Part shown: positions 17,336 to 25,734 of the stretch, piece after piece
How positions within the stretch are numbered: the first letter of the stretch is position 1
Layout of the letters: every line of letters starts with the position of its first letter
DNA from: Oscillospiraceae bacterium
GTDB taxonomy: Bacteria; Bacillota; Clostridia; Oscillospirales; Oscillospiraceae
DNA length: 54,161 nt
Reading direction: 5' to 3'
Assembly (NCBI GenBank): GCA_902760845.1
Contig: CACWHX010000008.1
Location: forward strand, 1 to 54,161
Notes under the pieces: model-generated
The model's input: the letters and a program-made list of their open reading frames with translations, nothing else
What the model was told of the DNA's origin: nothing
The model's database searches: none
Position numbers and translations under genes: made by a program

Positions 17336-18195
17336 GCGCCCGCCCCCTTCCACGCGGCGAGCACGGCGTCCCGCAGCTGCTCCGGCGTATAGATTGCGTC
17401 CGGCAGCGCGACGCCGCGGTCGCGCAGCGCCTGCGCGATCTGCGCCGCCTGCGGCACGTCGAGGCCAATCTCCAGCAGCGCCTGCGTGTGGCTGAACACC
17501 TCCGCGGGCGTGCCGTCAAAGGCGACGCCGCCGTTGTGGAACACGACGAGCCGGTCGGCAATGCGCGCGGCGTCGTCCATGCTGTGCGTCACGAGCAGGA
17601 TGGTCGAGCCGGTCTCGCGCCGGTAGTCGGTGATGTTGCGCAGAATCTCCCGGCAGCCCGCGGGGTCCAGCCCGGCCGTCGGCTCGTCGAGCACGAGCAT
17701 TTTCGGCCGCATGGCGATCACGCCCGCGATGGCGATGCGCCGCTTCTGTCCGCCGGAAAGCTCCAGCGGCGAGCGCTCCAGCAGGTCCTCCGACAGCCCG
17801 ACAAAGCGCGCCGCTTCCCACACGCGCGCGTCAACCTCCGCCTCCGGGAGCTTCATGTTCTTCGGCCCGAAGGCGATGTCGCGATACACCGTCTCCTCAA
17901 AGAGCTGATACTCCGGATACTGAAACACCAGCCCGACCTGAAAGCGCACGTCGCGCGTGGCCTCCTTGGAGCGGGCGATGTCCCCGCCCTCAAAGTACAC
18001 GGCGCCGGACGTCGGCCGCAGCAGACCGTTGAGGTGCTGGATGAACGTGCTCTTGCCCGAGCCCGTGTGGCCGATGATGCCGATGAGCTGGCCGGCCTCG
18101 ATATCCAGATTGATATGGTCGATCGCGACCTTTTCAAAGGGCGTCCCGGCGCTGTAGACGTGCCGGAGTTCCTCCGCCCGAACGATTGGCGTCAT
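17329..18195 (-). CDS. ecfA2: ECF transporter ATPase EcfA2
   Basis: 288-residue ABC ATPase that pairs with EcfA1 to power EcfT. Walker A GHTGSGKST, Q-loop VFQYPEYQLFEET, signature LSGGQKRR and Walker B MLVLDEPTAGLDP are intact; GLDP after Walker B is typical of the A2 subunit. AAAGGA precedes the ATG. The preceding ecfA1 stop is 22 bases upstream. Confidence 0.95.
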   Translation of the reverse strand: MTPIVRAEELRHVYSAGTPFEKVAIDHINLDIEAGQLIGIIGHTGSGKSTFIQHLNGLLRPTSGAVYFEGGDIARSKEATRDVRFQVGLVFQYPEYQLFEETVYRDIAFGPKNMKLPEAEVDARVWEAARFVGLSEDLLERSPLELSGGQKRRIAIAGVIAMRPKMLVLDEPTAGLDPAGCREILRNITDYRRETGSTILLVTHSMDDAARIADRLVVFHNGGVAFDGTPAEVFSHTQALLEIGLDVPQAAQIAQALRDRGVALPDAIYTPEQLRDAVLAAWKGAGAC

Positions 18196-18217
18196 AAATC
18201 CAGTTCCTTTTTCGTGT

Positions 18218-19048
18218 TCAAATCCGCGCCGCGATGCGACCGGCGCATTCGTCGATGCCCAGCGCGTCGGTCGGAACGTCCATCCCCGCTGCGCGCAGCT
18301 CCTGCAGCAGCGCCGTCGTCACGGGGACGGTCAGCCCCTCGCGCTCCAGCATCTCGCGCTGCTGAAAGACCGCCTTCGGCGCGCCGTCGGCCGCGATGAT
18401 GCCGTTTGACATGACGATGAGCCGGTCGGCCCCGACGCATTCATTCATATGATGCGTGATGAGCACGACCGTAATGCCCTGCTCGCGGCAGAGGCGCGTC
18501 ACGGTCTCCACGACCTCGCGCCGGCCGGAGGGATCGAGCATCGCCGTCGGCTCGTCGAGCACGATGCACTTCGGCTGCATGGCAATCACGCCCGCGATGG
18601 CGACGCGCTGCTTCTGTCCGCCGGAGAGCAGGTGCGGCGCGTGCATCCGAAACTCGTACATGCCCACCTGCCTGAGCGCCGCATCCACGCGCCGCCGAAT
18701 CTCTTGCGGCTCCACGCCGAGATTTTCCGGCGCGAAGGCCACGTCGTCCTCCACCACGTTCGCGACGATCTGGTTGTCCGGGTTTTGAAACACCATGCCC
18801 ACCGACGCGCGAATCCGCAGCAGCTGCGACTCGTCCGCGGTGTCCATGCCGCACACGAGCACGCGCCCCGCCGTCGGCGTGAGGATGGCGTTGAGATGCT
18901 TGGCAAGTGTCGATTTGCCGGAGCCGTTGCGCCCCAGCACGGCCGTGAATGTGCCGGGATGCAGTTCCAGGTCGATCCCACACAGGGTCTCGATCTCGTC
19001 GCCGGGATAGAGATAATGCAGATTTTCGATTTTGATGATCGGTTCCAT
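18218..19048 (-). CDS. ecfA1: ECF transporter ATPase EcfA1
   Basis: 276-residue ABC ATPase. Walker A GRNGSGKST, Q-loop VFQNPDNQIVANVVEDD, signature LSGGQKQR, Walker B CIVLDEPTAMLDP and the switch His in ITHHM are all present; MLDP after Walker B is typical of the A1 subunit. The ATG at 19048 has GGAG six bases upstream; the open frame continues upstream only as shadow of the methyltransferase gene. It starts the ecfA1-ecfA2-ecfT-truA run and follows the methyltransferase by 20 bases, probably under the same promoter. Confidence 0.95.
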   Translation of the reverse strand: MEPIIKIENLHYLYPGDEIETLCGIDLELHPGTFTAVLGRNGSGKSTLAKHLNAILTPTAGRVLVCGMDTADESQLLRIRASVGMVFQNPDNQIVANVVEDDVAFAPENLGVEPQEIRRRVDAALRQVGMYEFRMHAPHLLSGGQKQRVAIAGVIAMQPKCIVLDEPTAMLDPSGRREVVETVTRLCREQGITVVLITHHMNECVGADRLIVMSNGIIAADGAPKAVFQQREMLEREGLTVPVTTALLQELRAAGMDVPTDALGIDECAGRIAARI

Positions 19049-19068
19049 AGGGTTCTCCAAATCGGGGT

Positions 19069-19935
19069 TCAATCGGTTGTCTCCCACCGGCACGCCGCGC
19101 CGCAGGGGAGCGCGAGGCCCGACGCCGTCACCGGCAGGCCCAGCTCCCGCGACTCGCTGCGGCCGCCGAAGCGTGCGGTGAAAATGCTCTCGCACAGATA
19201 CGTCAGCACCGAGGGGCTCAGGCCCGTGGTGTAGGAATTCAAAATCACAAACAGCGGCTCGTCCGACAGCACGCCCGAAACCAGCTCCACAAACGGCCAG
19301 AGATGCGTCTCCAGCTTCCAGACCTCGCCGCCGGGGCCGCGTCCATAGCTCGGCGGGTCCATGATGACGGCGTCATACCGCCGGCCGCGCCGAATCTCCC
19401 GCTCGACGAATTTCGCGCAGTCGTCCACGATCCAGCGGATGGGCCGGTCGAGCACGCCGGAGGCCGCGGCGTTCTCCTTCGCCCACGCGACCATGCCCTT
19501 CGCCGCGTCCACATGGCAGACGCTCGCCCCCGCCGCCGCGCACGCGGCCGTGGCCGCTCCCGTATAGGCGAAGAGATTCAAAACCGAGACGGGCCGCCCC
19601 GCCGCGCGAATCTTCGCGCCGGCATAATCCCAGTTCACGGCCTGCTCCGGAAAAAGCCCCGTGTGCTTGAAGTTCATGGGCTTGACGCGAAACGTCAGGT
19701 CGCGGTAGCGCACGTCCCAGCTCGCCGGAAGCCGCGCCTTGTCCCAGCTTCCGCCGCCCGACTCGCTGCGGGTATATCGCCCCGCGGGGTGCTGCCAGCG
19801 CGCATCGCGGCGCGGCGTGTGCCAAATCGCCTGCGGGTCCGGCCGCACGAGGGTAACGTCTCCCCAGCGCTCCAGCTTTTCGCCGCGCGAGCAATCCAGC
19901 AATTCATAGTCCTGCCACTGATCTGCGATCCACAT
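19069..19935 (-). CDS. Class I SAM-dependent methyltransferase, RlmI/RlmK-like
   Basis: 288-residue Rossmann-fold methyltransferase. Motif I is VLNLFAYTGAATAACAAAGA and motif IV is MDPPSYGRG, as in the RlmI/RlmK 23S rRNA cytosine/guanine methyltransferases, but there is no N-terminal PUA domain, so it corresponds to the short SAM-dependent methyltransferase relatives (PF10672 type). The RNA substrate is inferred, not shown. GGAG lies seven bases before the ATG. It has its own strong promoter and is followed closely by ecfA1. Confidence 0.85.
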   Translation of the reverse strand: MWIADQWQDYELLDCSRGEKLERWGDVTLVRPDPQAIWHTPRRDARWQHPAGRYTRSESGGGSWDKARLPASWDVRYRDLTFRVKPMNFKHTGLFPEQAVNWDYAGAKIRAAGRPVSVLNLFAYTGAATAACAAAGASVCHVDAAKGMVAWAKENAAASGVLDRPIRWIVDDCAKFVEREIRRGRRYDAVIMDPPSYGRGPGGEVWKLETHLWPFVELVSGVLSDEPLFVILNSYTTGLSPSVLTYLCESIFTARFGGRSESRELGLPVTASGLALPCGAACRWETTD

Positions 19936-19991
19936 AGGTCTGCTCCGTCCGTTGTTTTTTAACGATATTTTCCCAATTTATACGATTTATA

Positions 19992-20020
19992 ATTGTATCA
20001 CATCCCTGTTTCCTTGTCAA
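19992..20020 (-). promoter_or_regulatory. Promoter of the methyltransferase-ecf-truA run
   Basis: Minus strand TTGACA (20020-20015), 17-base spacer, TACAAT (19997-19992). Leader of about 50 bases. Confidence 0.85.
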
Positions 20021-20152
20021 TTTTCAATGCGCCCCATCCATTCACAAACACTTCGGGATTTATTTGATTTTTTTTCGATATTTGTTCACCAAATGGAAAC
20101 ATCCGCGGAATACAATCATACCTGTAAAAACCAATCAAAAGGAGATCATCCT

Positions 20153-21589
20153 ATGAACGACGAATATACCCCCGGCACAGAGCCGGAATCGGAGTCCCCG
20201 ATCGTGCACGACACCGTGTTTGACGACGACGGCACCTACCGCATCGTCCACCCGGAGCAGGCGGACACGGACGACCGCTCCTACACGGACGCGAACTTTC
20301 AGCCGCAGGCGGACGCCGCCGAGGTGCCGCCGCGCTACTATGCGCCGCCGCGGAAAAAGGAGAAGCCCTCCGGAGGCAAAAAGGGCGGTTTCTGGCGCGT
20401 GGCGTGCCTGTGTCTCGCGTGCGCGGTGCTGGGCGGCGCCGCGGGCGGCGCGGTGACCAGCCGCATGACCCGGACAAGCGAGCCGGCGTCCGCCGCGCAG
20501 GTCCAGACGAGCGACGACGCAAGCGGCGGCGACGCCTCCGGCGCGCTCACGACCGAGCCGGTCAGCACCAGCGGCGCCATGACTGCGAGCGAAATCTACG
20601 CCGAGGCATGCCAGCAGGTCGTCGGCATCTCGACCGAGGTGACCGTGCAGAACATCTTCGGCCAGACCAGCTCCTCCGCCGTCACCGGCACCGGCTTCAT
20701 CACCACGACGGACGGCTATATCCTCACGAACTACCACGTCATCTCCTACGCCGCGCAGTATGGCTATGCGGTCACCGTCATGACCTATGACGGCACGACC
20801 TACACCGCGAAGATCGTGGGCTATGACGCGAACAACGACATTGCCGTGCTGAAGATCGACGCCGACGGTCTCACGCCCGTCACCTTTGGGGACAGCAGCG
20901 GCATATCCGTGGGCGACACGGTCTACGCCGTCGGCAATCCGCTCGGCGAGCTGGAGTTCACCATGACGACCGGCCACGTCAGCGCGCTGGACCGCACCAT
21001 CACCACCGACGAGAGTAGCGTGCCGATCAACATGTTCCAGATCGACGCGGCCGTGAATGAGGGCAACTCCGGCGGCCCGGTGTATAACGCCGCCGGGCAG
21101 GTCATCGGCGTCGTCACGGCAAAATACAGCTCCGAGGGCGTGGAAGGGCTCGGCTTCGCCATCCCGGTGAACGACGCGGTCAGCATCGCGAACGAGCTGA
21201 TGGAAAACGGGTTCGTTGTGAATAAGGTGCAGCTTGGCATCACCAACGCCAGACCCATTCCGGCCAGCGTCGCGCAGTATTACAACATGGTCGAGGGCGT
21301 GTATATCCTCTCGCTCAAGGACGGCAGCTGCGCGCAGAACGCCGGCCTGCAGGTGGGCGATATCATCACCGCCGTGGACGGCAAGCAGGTCACGTCTGTG
21401 GAGGCGGTGCGCGCGGCGCTGCGCGGCTACGCGCCGGGAGACACGATTGACATCACGTTCTTCCGCGCCGGCGAGACGCAGACCGTCACCGTCACGCTCG
21501 ACGAGGCGGACGAGGATACCGTCGCCTCCCAGCAGCAGACGCAGACCGAGCCGCAGACGCCGCAGCAAAGCGCCCCATGGGGCCGGTAA
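20153..21589 (+). CDS. HtrA/DegP-like membrane serine protease with PDZ domain
   Basis: 478-residue trypsin-like protease for extracytoplasmic protein quality control. The N-terminal 79 residues are acidic and polar (cytoplasmic), followed by a membrane anchor (about 80-103), a Ser/Thr/Ala linker and the protease domain. The catalytic triad is His195 (TNYHVIS), Asp229 (NNDIAVLK) and Ser306 (GNSGGP). A PDZ domain occupies about 370-460 (GLQVGDIITAVDG). GGAG lies seven to eight bases before the ATG at 20153; the frame extending upstream has no start signal. A TACAAT -10 sits at 20111 with no good -35. Confidence 0.95.
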   Translation: MNDEYTPGTEPESESPIVHDTVFDDDGTYRIVHPEQADTDDRSYTDANFQPQADAAEVPPRYYAPPRKKEKPSGGKKGGFWRVACLCLACAVLGGAAGGAVTSRMTRTSEPASAAQVQTSDDASGGDASGALTTEPVSTSGAMTASEIYAEACQQVVGISTEVTVQNIFGQTSSSAVTGTGFITTTDGYILTNYHVISYAAQYGYAVTVMTYDGTTYTAKIVGYDANNDIAVLKIDADGLTPVTFGDSSGISVGDTVYAVGNPLGELEFTMTTGHVSALDRTITTDESSVPINMFQIDAAVNEGNSGGPVYNAAGQVIGVVTAKYSSEGVEGLGFAIPVNDAVSIANELMENGFVVNKVQLGITNARPIPASVAQYYNMVEGVYILSLKDGSCAQNAGLQVGDIITAVDGKQVTSVEAVRAALRGYAPGDTIDITFFRAGETQTVTVTLDEADEDTVASQQQTQTEPQTPQQSAPWGR

Positions 21590-21620
21590 TCGCGCCGCAG
21601 CGGTTCTCCACAATCCAAAC

Positions 21621-21660
21621 ACCACCCGCCCGGCAGTACGCCGGGCGGGTGGTTTGATTC
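21621..21660. terminator. Bidirectional terminator between htrA-like gene and hxlR
   Basis: Perfect 14-bp stem with arms ACCACCCGCCCGGC and complement around AGTAC(G), followed by TTTGATT on the plus strand. It can serve both converging genes. Confidence 0.8.
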
Positions 21661-21698
21661 TGGCTAAAAACTCGTTTTTCGACAGATACGCCGCGCAG

Positions 21699-22031
21699 TC
21701 AGGGCCGGTTTTCGATCCCCCAGTCGCACAGCTTGTCCAGCACGGCGACCAGGGACTGCCCGCGCTCTGTCAGGGTATATTCCACCTTCGGCGGAATCTC
21801 CGGGTACATCTCCCGGTGGATCAATCCGTCGCGCTCCAGGTCCTTCAGATTCTGGCTCAGGGTCTTGTCCGCGACCCTCCCCAGATAGCGCTGCATCTCG
21901 TTGAAGCGGACGGGCTCATACTCCATCAGGCAGTAGAGAATGATGGGCTTATATTTCCCGGCGATCAGCGACAGCGTATAGCTGTACCCCGTGTCGCTGA
22001 AATTGGCCTCGGAGATTTTCTTTTTGCTCAT
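21699..22031 (-). CDS. HxlR-family winged-helix transcriptional regulator
   Basis: 110-residue MarR-like DNA-binding protein of the HxlR class: AGKYKPIILYCLME, the recognition helix region ADKTLSQNLKDLERDGLI and the wing PKVEYTLTERG. The usual N-terminal Cys of redox-sensing HxlR members is not seen. GAGGT precedes the ATG by six bases. It is divergent from a flavin reductase-like gene with overlapping promoters and an inverted repeat between them, so it probably regulates itself and that gene. Confidence 0.92.
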   Translation of the reverse strand: MSKKKISEANFSDTGYSYTLSLIAGKYKPIILYCLMEYEPVRFNEMQRYLGRVADKTLSQNLKDLERDGLIHREMYPEIPPKVEYTLTERGQSLVAVLDKLCDWGIENRP

Positions 22032-22046
22032 TGCTTACCTCGCGGA

Positions 22047-22073
22047 AAGTACCTAACTTTCATGTTGGTACTT
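22047..22073. promoter_or_regulatory. Probable HxlR operator
   Basis: Inverted repeat AAGTACC (22047-22053) and GGTACTT (22067-22073) with 13 bases between. The right arm overlaps the -35 of the flavin reductase promoter. GTAC-type half sites are typical of HxlR binding sites. Confidence 0.75.
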
Positions 22074-22119
22074 GTCCTGTTGTCATTCCCATGGTATCAT
22101 AAGCGTGCAAAAGATACAA
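22072..22119. promoter_or_regulatory. Overlapping divergent promoters, flavin reductase (+) and hxlR (-)
   Basis: Plus strand: TTGTCC (22072-22077), 17-base spacer, TATCAT (22095-22100). Minus strand: TTGTAT (22119-22114), 17-base spacer, TACCAT (22096-22091). The two -10 boxes overlap, so transcription of the two genes is probably mutually exclusive. Confidence 0.55.
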
Positions 22120-22211
22120 GAGGCAAAATCCAATGCCGCGGAAGAAAAAAACCGGAGCGGGGACGGGCGCGGGCGCCCGGCCGCTCCAGCGGACAACAGG
22201 AGGTAATCAAC

Positions 22212-22784
22212 ATGATGAAAGACTTTGGGATTCAGCCCTTCCTGTTCCCCATGCCCGTCTACATGATCGGCACCTATAACGAGGACGACAGCGTAGACGC
22301 CATGGCGATGGCGTGGGGCGGGATCTGCGCGGAGAACATGGTGGCGCTCAATCTGGGCGAGGACCACAAGACCGTCGCGAATCTGAAGGCCAGGGGCGCG
22401 TTCACGCTGTCCGTCCCCGGCGTCGATACGCTGGTGGAATCCGACTTCATGGGCACGGCCAGCGCCGGCAGCTTCGCGGACAAATTTGCGCGCACCGGGC
22501 TCCACGCGCAGAAAAGCGCCCGCGTGGACGCGCCGGTCATCACCGAGTATCCGCTGACGCTGGAGTGCAGGGTCGTGGAAATGCAGCAGCAGCCCTACGG
22601 CCTGCGGGTGTTGGGTGAGATCGTGAACGTCATGGCCGACGAGCGGGTCCTGGACGAAAAGGGAGAGATCGACTGCGGCAAGCTCAACACCTTCCTCTTC
22701 GATCAGATGCGCAGCGATTACTACGCGGTCGGCGACATCTGCGGCAAAGCGTGGAGCTCCGGCGCCCCGCTGATGCAAAAATAA
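22212..22784 (+). CDS. Flavin reductase-like FMN-binding protein
   Basis: 190-residue split-barrel flavoprotein of the flavin reductase-like family (FMN bound, NAD(P)H oxidised in relatives). Visible features: the PMPVYMIGTYNEDDSVDAMAMAWGG start, NLGEDHKTVANLKARGAFTLSVP, and the FADKFARTGLHAQ loop. The ATG at 22212 follows AGGAGGT by seven bases. It is divergently paired with an HxlR regulator, which suggests induction by an electrophile or redox signal (inference). Confidence 0.9.
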   Translation: MMKDFGIQPFLFPMPVYMIGTYNEDDSVDAMAMAWGGICAENMVALNLGEDHKTVANLKARGAFTLSVPGVDTLVESDFMGTASAGSFADKFARTGLHAQKSARVDAPVITEYPLTLECRVVEMQQQPYGLRVLGEIVNVMADERVLDEKGEIDCGKLNTFLFDQMRSDYYAVGDICGKAWSSGAPLMQK

Positions 22785-22810
22785 AACCATCGCCCCAAAG
22801 CAGCAAACAC

Positions 22811-22853
22811 GCCCGCCCGGTCTCTTGACCAGGCGGGCGCAGGCTTTTATTCC
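22811..22853. terminator. Terminator between flavin reductase gene and pnp
   Basis: Stem GCCCGCC(C)GGTC / GACC(A)GGCGGGC with loop TCTT, then GCAGGCTTTTATT on the plus strand. It lies between converging genes. Confidence 0.7.
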
Positions 22854-22865
22854 GGGCTTTGCGGC

Positions 22866-24986
22866 TTACAGCAGGCCCTTTTCGCGCATGGCGTCCTTGC
22901 GGGAGAGGTCCACGCGGCCACGGTCGTCCACGTTCATGACCTTGACCCACGTCTCGTCGCCGATCTTCAGCACGTCCTCGACCTTCTCGGTGCGCTTGAA
23001 TTCAAGGTCCTTGATCTTGATGAGGCCGTCCTTCCCCGGCGCCAGCTCGACCCACGCGCCGAACTCGCTGCGGATGTTCGTGACCTTGCCGTAGTACAGC
23101 GCGCCGACCTCCGGCTCGAACACGATGTTCTCGATGGTCGTGCGGGCCGCGCGGCAGGCCTCAATATCCTCGGAGGCGATGAAGATGCTGCCGTCGTCGT
23201 CGATGTCGATCTTGCAGCCGGTGTCGGCGCAGATCTTCTGGATGACCTTGCCGCCGGAGCCGATGACCTCGCGAATTTTGTCGGGGTTGATCTTCATCTG
23301 GATCATCTTCGGCGCGGACTTCGCGAGCTCCTTGCGCGGCTCGGGGATGGCCTTGAGCATGACCTCGTCGAGGATCTGGAGGCGCGCCTCGTGCGTGATG
23401 GCGAAGGCTTCCTTCACGATCTCGTGCTTGAGGCCGTCATTCTTCAGGTCCATCTGAATGGCGGTGATGCCGTCCTTCGTGCCGGCGACCTTGAAGTCCA
23501 TCTCGCCGTGGAAGTCCTCCACGCCCTGGATGTCAATGAAGGTGGTGAAATCGTCGCCGTCCTGGATGAGCCCGCAGCTGATGCCCGCGACGGGCGCCTT
23601 CAGCGGGACGCCGGCGTCCATGAGCGCGAGCGTGCTGCCGCAGATGGAGCCCTGCGACGTGGAGCCGTTGGACGAGAGCACCTCGGACACCACGCGGATG
23701 GCGTACGGGAACTCCTCGACCGGCGGGATGACGCTCTGCAGCGCCTTCTCGACGAGCGCGCCGTGGCCGTACTCGCGGCGGCTGGTGCTGCGGCTGGCGC
23801 GCGCCTCGCCCGTGGAGTAGGACGGCATGTTGTAGTGGTGCATGAAGCGCTTTTCTTCCTCTTCCCAGATGGTGTCCATCTTCTGCGCCATGCTGAGCGT
23901 CGCCAGCGTCGCGATGCTGAGCACCTGCGTCTGGCCGCGGGTGAAAAGGCCGGAGCCATGCACGCGCGGGATCACGCCGACCTCGCTCGCGAGCGGACGA
24001 ATCTCGTTCATCCTGCGGCCGTCCACACGCTTGCCCGCGAGCAGCCACTTTTTGACGACCTTCTTCTGCATCTTGTAGAGAATCTCGTCCATGAACTGCA
24101 TCAGGTCCGGGTGCTCGGTCTCGTACTTCTCCTGCACGGCGGCGATCCACTCGTTCACGCGCGCCTCGCGGACGTTCTTGTCGTCCGTGTCCATGCAGTG
24201 CTCCATGCCCGCCATCTCGTTGGCGCACAGCAGCTCGAACAGCTCCTCGTCGAAGGAGGCGTGCTCATATTCAAACTTCGGCTTGCCGACCTCGGCGACC
24301 ATCCTGTCGATGAGATCGAGCACCGGCTGCACGTGCGCGTGCGCCTGCACGATGCCCTCATACATCACGTCGTCCGGCACCTGATCGGCCTCGGACTCGA
24401 TCATGACGATCTTCTGATGCGTCGCGGCGATGGTGGTGGTCATGCGGTTGGTCTCGCGCTCGGCCCTGGTGGGGTTGAAGAGGAACTTCTCCCCGTCCCA
24501 GCCGAGGACGATGCCCGCGATGGGGCCGTTGAACGGCACGTCCGAGATGCTCACGGCCGCGCTCGCGCCGATCATGGCGGTGATCTCCGGCGAGCAGTCG
24601 CGGTCCACGCTCAGCACCTCGCAGGCGATGACGACGTCGTTGCGCAGGTCGCTGGGAAAGAGCGGGCGCATCGGCCGGTCGATGAGACGGCTGGCCAGCA
24701 CGGCGGGCAGGCTGGGCTTGCCCTCGCGGCGCATGAAGCTGCCGGGGATGCGGCCGACGGAGTAGAGCTTCTCGTTGAAGTCCACGGCGAGCGGGAAATA
24801 GTCGATGCCGTCCTTCGGGCGGGCCGAGGCCGTGCACGTGACGAGCACGGTCGTCTCGCCGTAGCGCACGAGCACCGCCGCGTTGCACAGCTCGGCAAGC
24901 TTGCCGACCTCTATCACCAGCGGGCGGCCCTCATACTCGATCTCAAACCGCTTGTGGTTGGGAAACTCCTTGTGGGTGATAATCAT
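22866..24986 (-). CDS. pnp: Polyribonucleotide nucleotidyltransferase (PNPase)
   Basis: 3'-to-5' phosphorolytic exoribonuclease of RNA turnover; 706 residues. Two RNase PH domains flank an all-helical domain, then a KH domain (IREVIGSGGKVIQKI) and an S1 domain (GALYYGKVTNIRSEFGAWVEL). The second RNase PH core reads STSRREYGHGALVEKAL where many PNPases have a SPxRREIGHG motif; the RRE and GHG residues are kept. AAGGAG lies seven bases before the ATG. It follows rpsO, the conserved rpsO-pnp order, with a terminator and a long hairpin between. Confidence 0.97.
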   Translation of the reverse strand: MIITHKEFPNHKRFEIEYEGRPLVIEVGKLAELCNAAVLVRYGETTVLVTCTASARPKDGIDYFPLAVDFNEKLYSVGRIPGSFMRREGKPSLPAVLASRLIDRPMRPLFPSDLRNDVVIACEVLSVDRDCSPEITAMIGASAAVSISDVPFNGPIAGIVLGWDGEKFLFNPTRAERETNRMTTTIAATHQKIVMIESEADQVPDDVMYEGIVQAHAHVQPVLDLIDRMVAEVGKPKFEYEHASFDEELFELLCANEMAGMEHCMDTDDKNVREARVNEWIAAVQEKYETEHPDLMQFMDEILYKMQKKVVKKWLLAGKRVDGRRMNEIRPLASEVGVIPRVHGSGLFTRGQTQVLSIATLATLSMAQKMDTIWEEEEKRFMHHYNMPSYSTGEARASRSTSRREYGHGALVEKALQSVIPPVEEFPYAIRVVSEVLSSNGSTSQGSICGSTLALMDAGVPLKAPVAGISCGLIQDGDDFTTFIDIQGVEDFHGEMDFKVAGTKDGITAIQMDLKNDGLKHEIVKEAFAITHEARLQILDEVMLKAIPEPRKELAKSAPKMIQMKINPDKIREVIGSGGKVIQKICADTGCKIDIDDDGSIFIASEDIEACRAARTTIENIVFEPEVGALYYGKVTNIRSEFGAWVELAPGKDGLIKIKDLEFKRTEKVEDVLKIGDETWVKVMNVDDRGRVDLSRKDAMREKGLL

Positions 24987-25023
24987 ACGTTTGCTCCTTT
25001 TCTTTCTTATATTTCAGAGTGTC

Positions 25024-25091
25024 GGAGCATCGCACTTGAATCCGCGTCCCCGCGTGGGGGCGCAGATTCAAATACGAAGCGCCAACGCTCC
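25024..25091 (-). promoter_or_regulatory. Long hairpin in the pnp leader
   Basis: Nested inverted repeats: outer GGAGC/GCTCC and inner TTTGAATC..GCGCCCCC with GCGGGG..GCGGATTCAA, together about 68 bases, ending 38 bases before the pnp start. In E. coli a comparable hairpin between rpsO and pnp is the RNase III site for PNPase autoregulation; that role is only inferred here. Confidence 0.5.
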
Positions 25092-25112
25092 GGGTGCACA
25101 GGCTTGACAAAC

Positions 25113-25151
25113 GAAAAATCCGGGGAACAATATAAAATTGTCCCCCGGAAA
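25113..25151 (-). terminator. Terminator of rpsO
   Basis: Minus strand hairpin TCCGGGGGACAAT / ATTGTTCCCCGGA followed by TTTTTCG. Confidence 0.85.
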
Positions 25152-25186
25152 TCAGACGTTCATACCCTTCGGAAAGCAGGCGCGCC

Positions 25187-25453
25187 TTACTTGCGGATGC
25201 CCAGCTTTGCAATAATCGCGCGGTAACGCTCGATATCCGTCTTCGCGAGATAGTCGAGCAGACGGCGGCGCTTGCCGACCATCTTGTACATGCCGAGACG
25301 GCTGTGCTTGTCGTTCGGATGCACCTTCAGGTGCTCGGTGAGCTGGCGGATGCGCTCGGTGAGAATCGCGATCTGCACCTCAGGCGAGCCGGTGTCGCCC
25401 TCGTGAGTCTTGTTGGCCTCGATGACGGCGGTTTTCTGTTCTTTCGTAATCAT
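25187..25453 (-). CDS. rpsO: 30S ribosomal protein S15
   Basis: 88 residues, standard length. Conserved features include [20 protein letters not shown] and [21 protein letters not shown], the 16S rRNA contact helices. AAAGGA precedes the ATG by about nine bases. Own promoter with a leader of roughly 110 bases and own terminator, upstream of pnp. Confidence 0.98.
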   Translation of the reverse strand: MITKEQKTAVIEANKTHEGDTGSPEVQIAILTERIRQLTEHLKVHPNDKHSRLGMYKMVGKRRRLLDYLAKTDIERYRAIIAKLGIRK

Positions 25454-25565
25454 GGGAACTCATCCTTTCTTTCATCTGTCTGCCCGATGGCGCAGAAGCG
25501 GGACGAAAGGCCGCCGAAGCGAATCGGCATCCCCCGCATCCGGGCGCATGGGCGAAATCCAATGT

Positions 25566-25594
25566 ATGATACCACATGCCGCGTGGTTTGTAAA
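25566..25594 (-). promoter_or_regulatory. Promoter of rpsO
   Basis: Minus strand TTTACA (25594-25589), 17-base spacer, TATCAT (25571-25566). Start near 25559; the leader of about 105 bases is long enough for S15 autoregulation, though I recognise no known S15 leader fold. Confidence 0.7.
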
Positions 25595-25622
25595 GGAAAA
25601 TTTACGGCCGGCCAGACCCGGA

Positions 25623-25651
25623 TTGACAAAACAGGGAAACTCTTGTAGAAT
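25623..25651 (+). promoter_or_regulatory. Promoter of the candidate toxin mRNA
   Basis: TTGACA, 17-base spacer, TAGAAT. Back to back with the rpsO promoter. The predicted transcript begins near 25658 and starts with a small hairpin (TCCCGCAAGGGA). Confidence 0.82.
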
Positions 25652-25704
25652 GCATCCTGTCCCGCAAGGGACGGGAAAGGACGCTGGACAACCGGCAGGC
25701 GGTC

Positions 25705-25733
25705 GGCCAATCTCCTGAGCGGGAGGTGAGGCC
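25705..25733 (+). promoter_or_regulatory. Hairpin sequestering the toxin ribosome binding site
   Basis: GGCC (25705-25708) can pair with GGCC (25730-25733), and CTCC (25712-25715) with GGAG (25722-25725), burying the Shine-Dalgarno GGAGGTGA in a stem. Such sequestration is typical of type I toxin mRNAs. Confidence 0.55.
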
Positions 25734-25734
25734 A

